Assembly (NCBI GenBank): GCA_964598495.1
Contig: CAZRBY010000038.1
Span: forward strand, 1 to 7,003
Direction of reading: 5' to 3'
DNA: 7,003 nucleotides
Source: Cacconaster sp964598495
GTDB lineage: Bacteria > Bacteroidota > Bacteroidia > Bacteroidales > UBA932
A program made the position numbers and the translations under genes. Positions 5,969-7,003 of this stretch are shown here, in pieces; the stretch's first letter is position 1, and each line of letters begins with the position of its first letter. Under the pieces are notes generated by a model that was not told the DNA's origin, did no database searches, and saw only the letters and a list, made by a program, of their open reading frames with translations.

Positions 5969-7003
5969 GATGCTTATTGGCAGAAAGTAACCCTTGACGA
6001 AGGTATCCGAATAGATGAAAATACCGGTAATTTGAGTCCTGTGACTGCCGCACAACTCACCCGAATTCCGATGATTCGCAACTACTCCAAGGTGACTGCC
6101 AAGAAGGCGAGTACCGTGAATAACTTTACGATTACCGGTTTGACTGTGGTAAACACTCTCAACAAAGGAACTGTGGCTCCATACAATGCCGCGGTTCTCA
6201 ATTTTGTGATGTATATGAAGCCGGGAGGAGGAGAGAAGGAGTGCAAAACCTATTTCCAGCTTCTCTCGGAGGGTTATAAGGGCAATATGCCCCCTGGAGC
6301 GACATTGACCAATACGCCGGCTATGCTCTCTTCCGCTTCATTTGTTGCTGCCGGCCAACCGTTCTATCTCTATGAGCGAACACAGCCGGGCGATAATACC
6401 AATACCTTTGCTATAATCAGGGGTAGGTTCGGTAGTGACACTCAAGACACCTACTACAAGATAGATTTGATCTACACTGAAGAAGGAGTCAACAAATTTT
6501 ACAATATACTCCGCAATTTCAACTATGAGATTGAGGTCACGTATGTTAGTACAAGTGGCTCTGCCACTGCGGCAGAGGCGGCAGCCGGCACTGCATTCAA
6601 CAACATTTCTGCGGATGTTCAGCTCAAAAATTTGACAAATATCTCGGATGGTACGGCAAGACTCTTCGTGAGTTATACCGACACCATAATCAACACTACC
6701 AATGATGTCAAATTCAGATTCAAGTACTACCCGAATTATGCTCAGGGCACTCCGAACAACAATGGAGTGCAGATTGGGGTTGAAAATGGCACTATCTTCA
6801 GCAGCGGCAGCGTTCTCTCCAATACTCCAATTACTTCGGGACAATGGGCCGGATGGAATGAAGTAACATTGGATGTTACCGGCACTATCGGTTCGCTTGC
6901 CAAAAGACAAGCCGTTACGGTAATTGCTCCGGGAACCGGTTTGAGCCGTGAAATAAGATATGTTCTTCGTCAGAAAAGGACAATGCATGTCACCTGTGCT
7001 CCC
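5969..7003 (+). pseudogene. Remainder of the TAG-interrupted fimbrial tip-type lipoprotein (DUF4906-like), runs off the window
   Basis: After the TAG the same frame is open for 345 codons to the window edge, with no other stop. It encodes the continuation of the same protein. In order it shows DAYWQKVTL; IPMIRNYSKVT (M168, counting the TAG as 133); TITGLTVVNTLNKGTVAPYN; FYLYERTQPGDN; YYKIDLIY; NILRNFNYEIEV from residue 312; AAEAAAGTAFNNISADV; and NISDGTARLFVSYTDT. I recognise this series as typical of large Bacteroidales fimbrial tip lipoproteins, commonly labelled DUF4906. The part beyond about residue 400 looks like a further beta-rich domain, and the end of the gene is not in the window. 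The first ATG after the stop (6071) has no signal peptide behind it, so independent translation would not give an exported subunit. Typed as a pseudogene on the presence of the TAG; it may be a functional gene if that base is wrong. Confidence 0.7.

Noticed and set aside
6338..6988. A 216-codon minus-strand frame opposite the interrupted gene
   Set aside because: The + frame here carries recognisable fimbrial tip motifs throughout; the antisense product resembles nothing and is explained by codon bias. The same holds for the minus-strand frame at 1568-2191.

Overview
The window is a stretch of a Bacteroidales chromosome, probably from a gut-type species. A run of 11 Ns suggests a draft or metagenome assembly. 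The support is a set of head-to-tail genes, all on the + strand, with the hallmarks of a type V pilus (Bacteroidales fimbriae; FimA/Mfa1 type) operon: a fimbrillin C-terminus, a FimB/Mfa2-type anchor, and three further lipoproteins with fimbrillin-like features. I could not compute database hits; family names come from recognisable motifs.

Layout: 2-253 is the 3' end of the major fimbrillin gene. 254-400 is a short intergenic region with a long GC-rich hairpin (309-346) that looks like a terminator or attenuator. 401-1498 is a FimB/Mfa2-family anchor lipoprotein with an Asp-Asp-Pro repeat (1331-1429) just before its last beta strand. 1517-3181 is an accessory fimbrial lipoprotein. 3191-5554 is a large (787 aa) tip/adhesin-like lipoprotein, crossed by the N gap at 3927-3937 and ending in a WRVPT-type lectin/FGE-like domain plus one dockerin/EF-hand-like calcium loop. 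5570-7003 is a further tip-type lipoprotein gene, resembling the family usually labelled DUF4906. It is interrupted by an in-frame TAG at 5966-5968, after which the same frame stays open to the window edge.

How they work together (family knowledge): type V subunits are exported as lipoproteins to the outer membrane, cleaved near the N-terminus by a trypsin-like protease, and joined by beta-strand exchange. The anchor subunit stays lipidated and holds the base, the major subunit forms the shaft, and the accessory subunits make the tip. The sequence agrees: the three downstream proteins carry a T-(K/R)-(A/G) site 26-34 residues after the lipid-bearing Cys, and the anchor lacks it.

The pilus system itself is known. 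The parts most worth a second look are the in-frame TAG in the last gene, the calcium-type loop at the end of the adhesin, the Asp-Pro tether of the anchor's terminal strand, and the strong hairpin after the fimbrillin gene. I see no RNA genes, mobile elements or CRISPR arrays.
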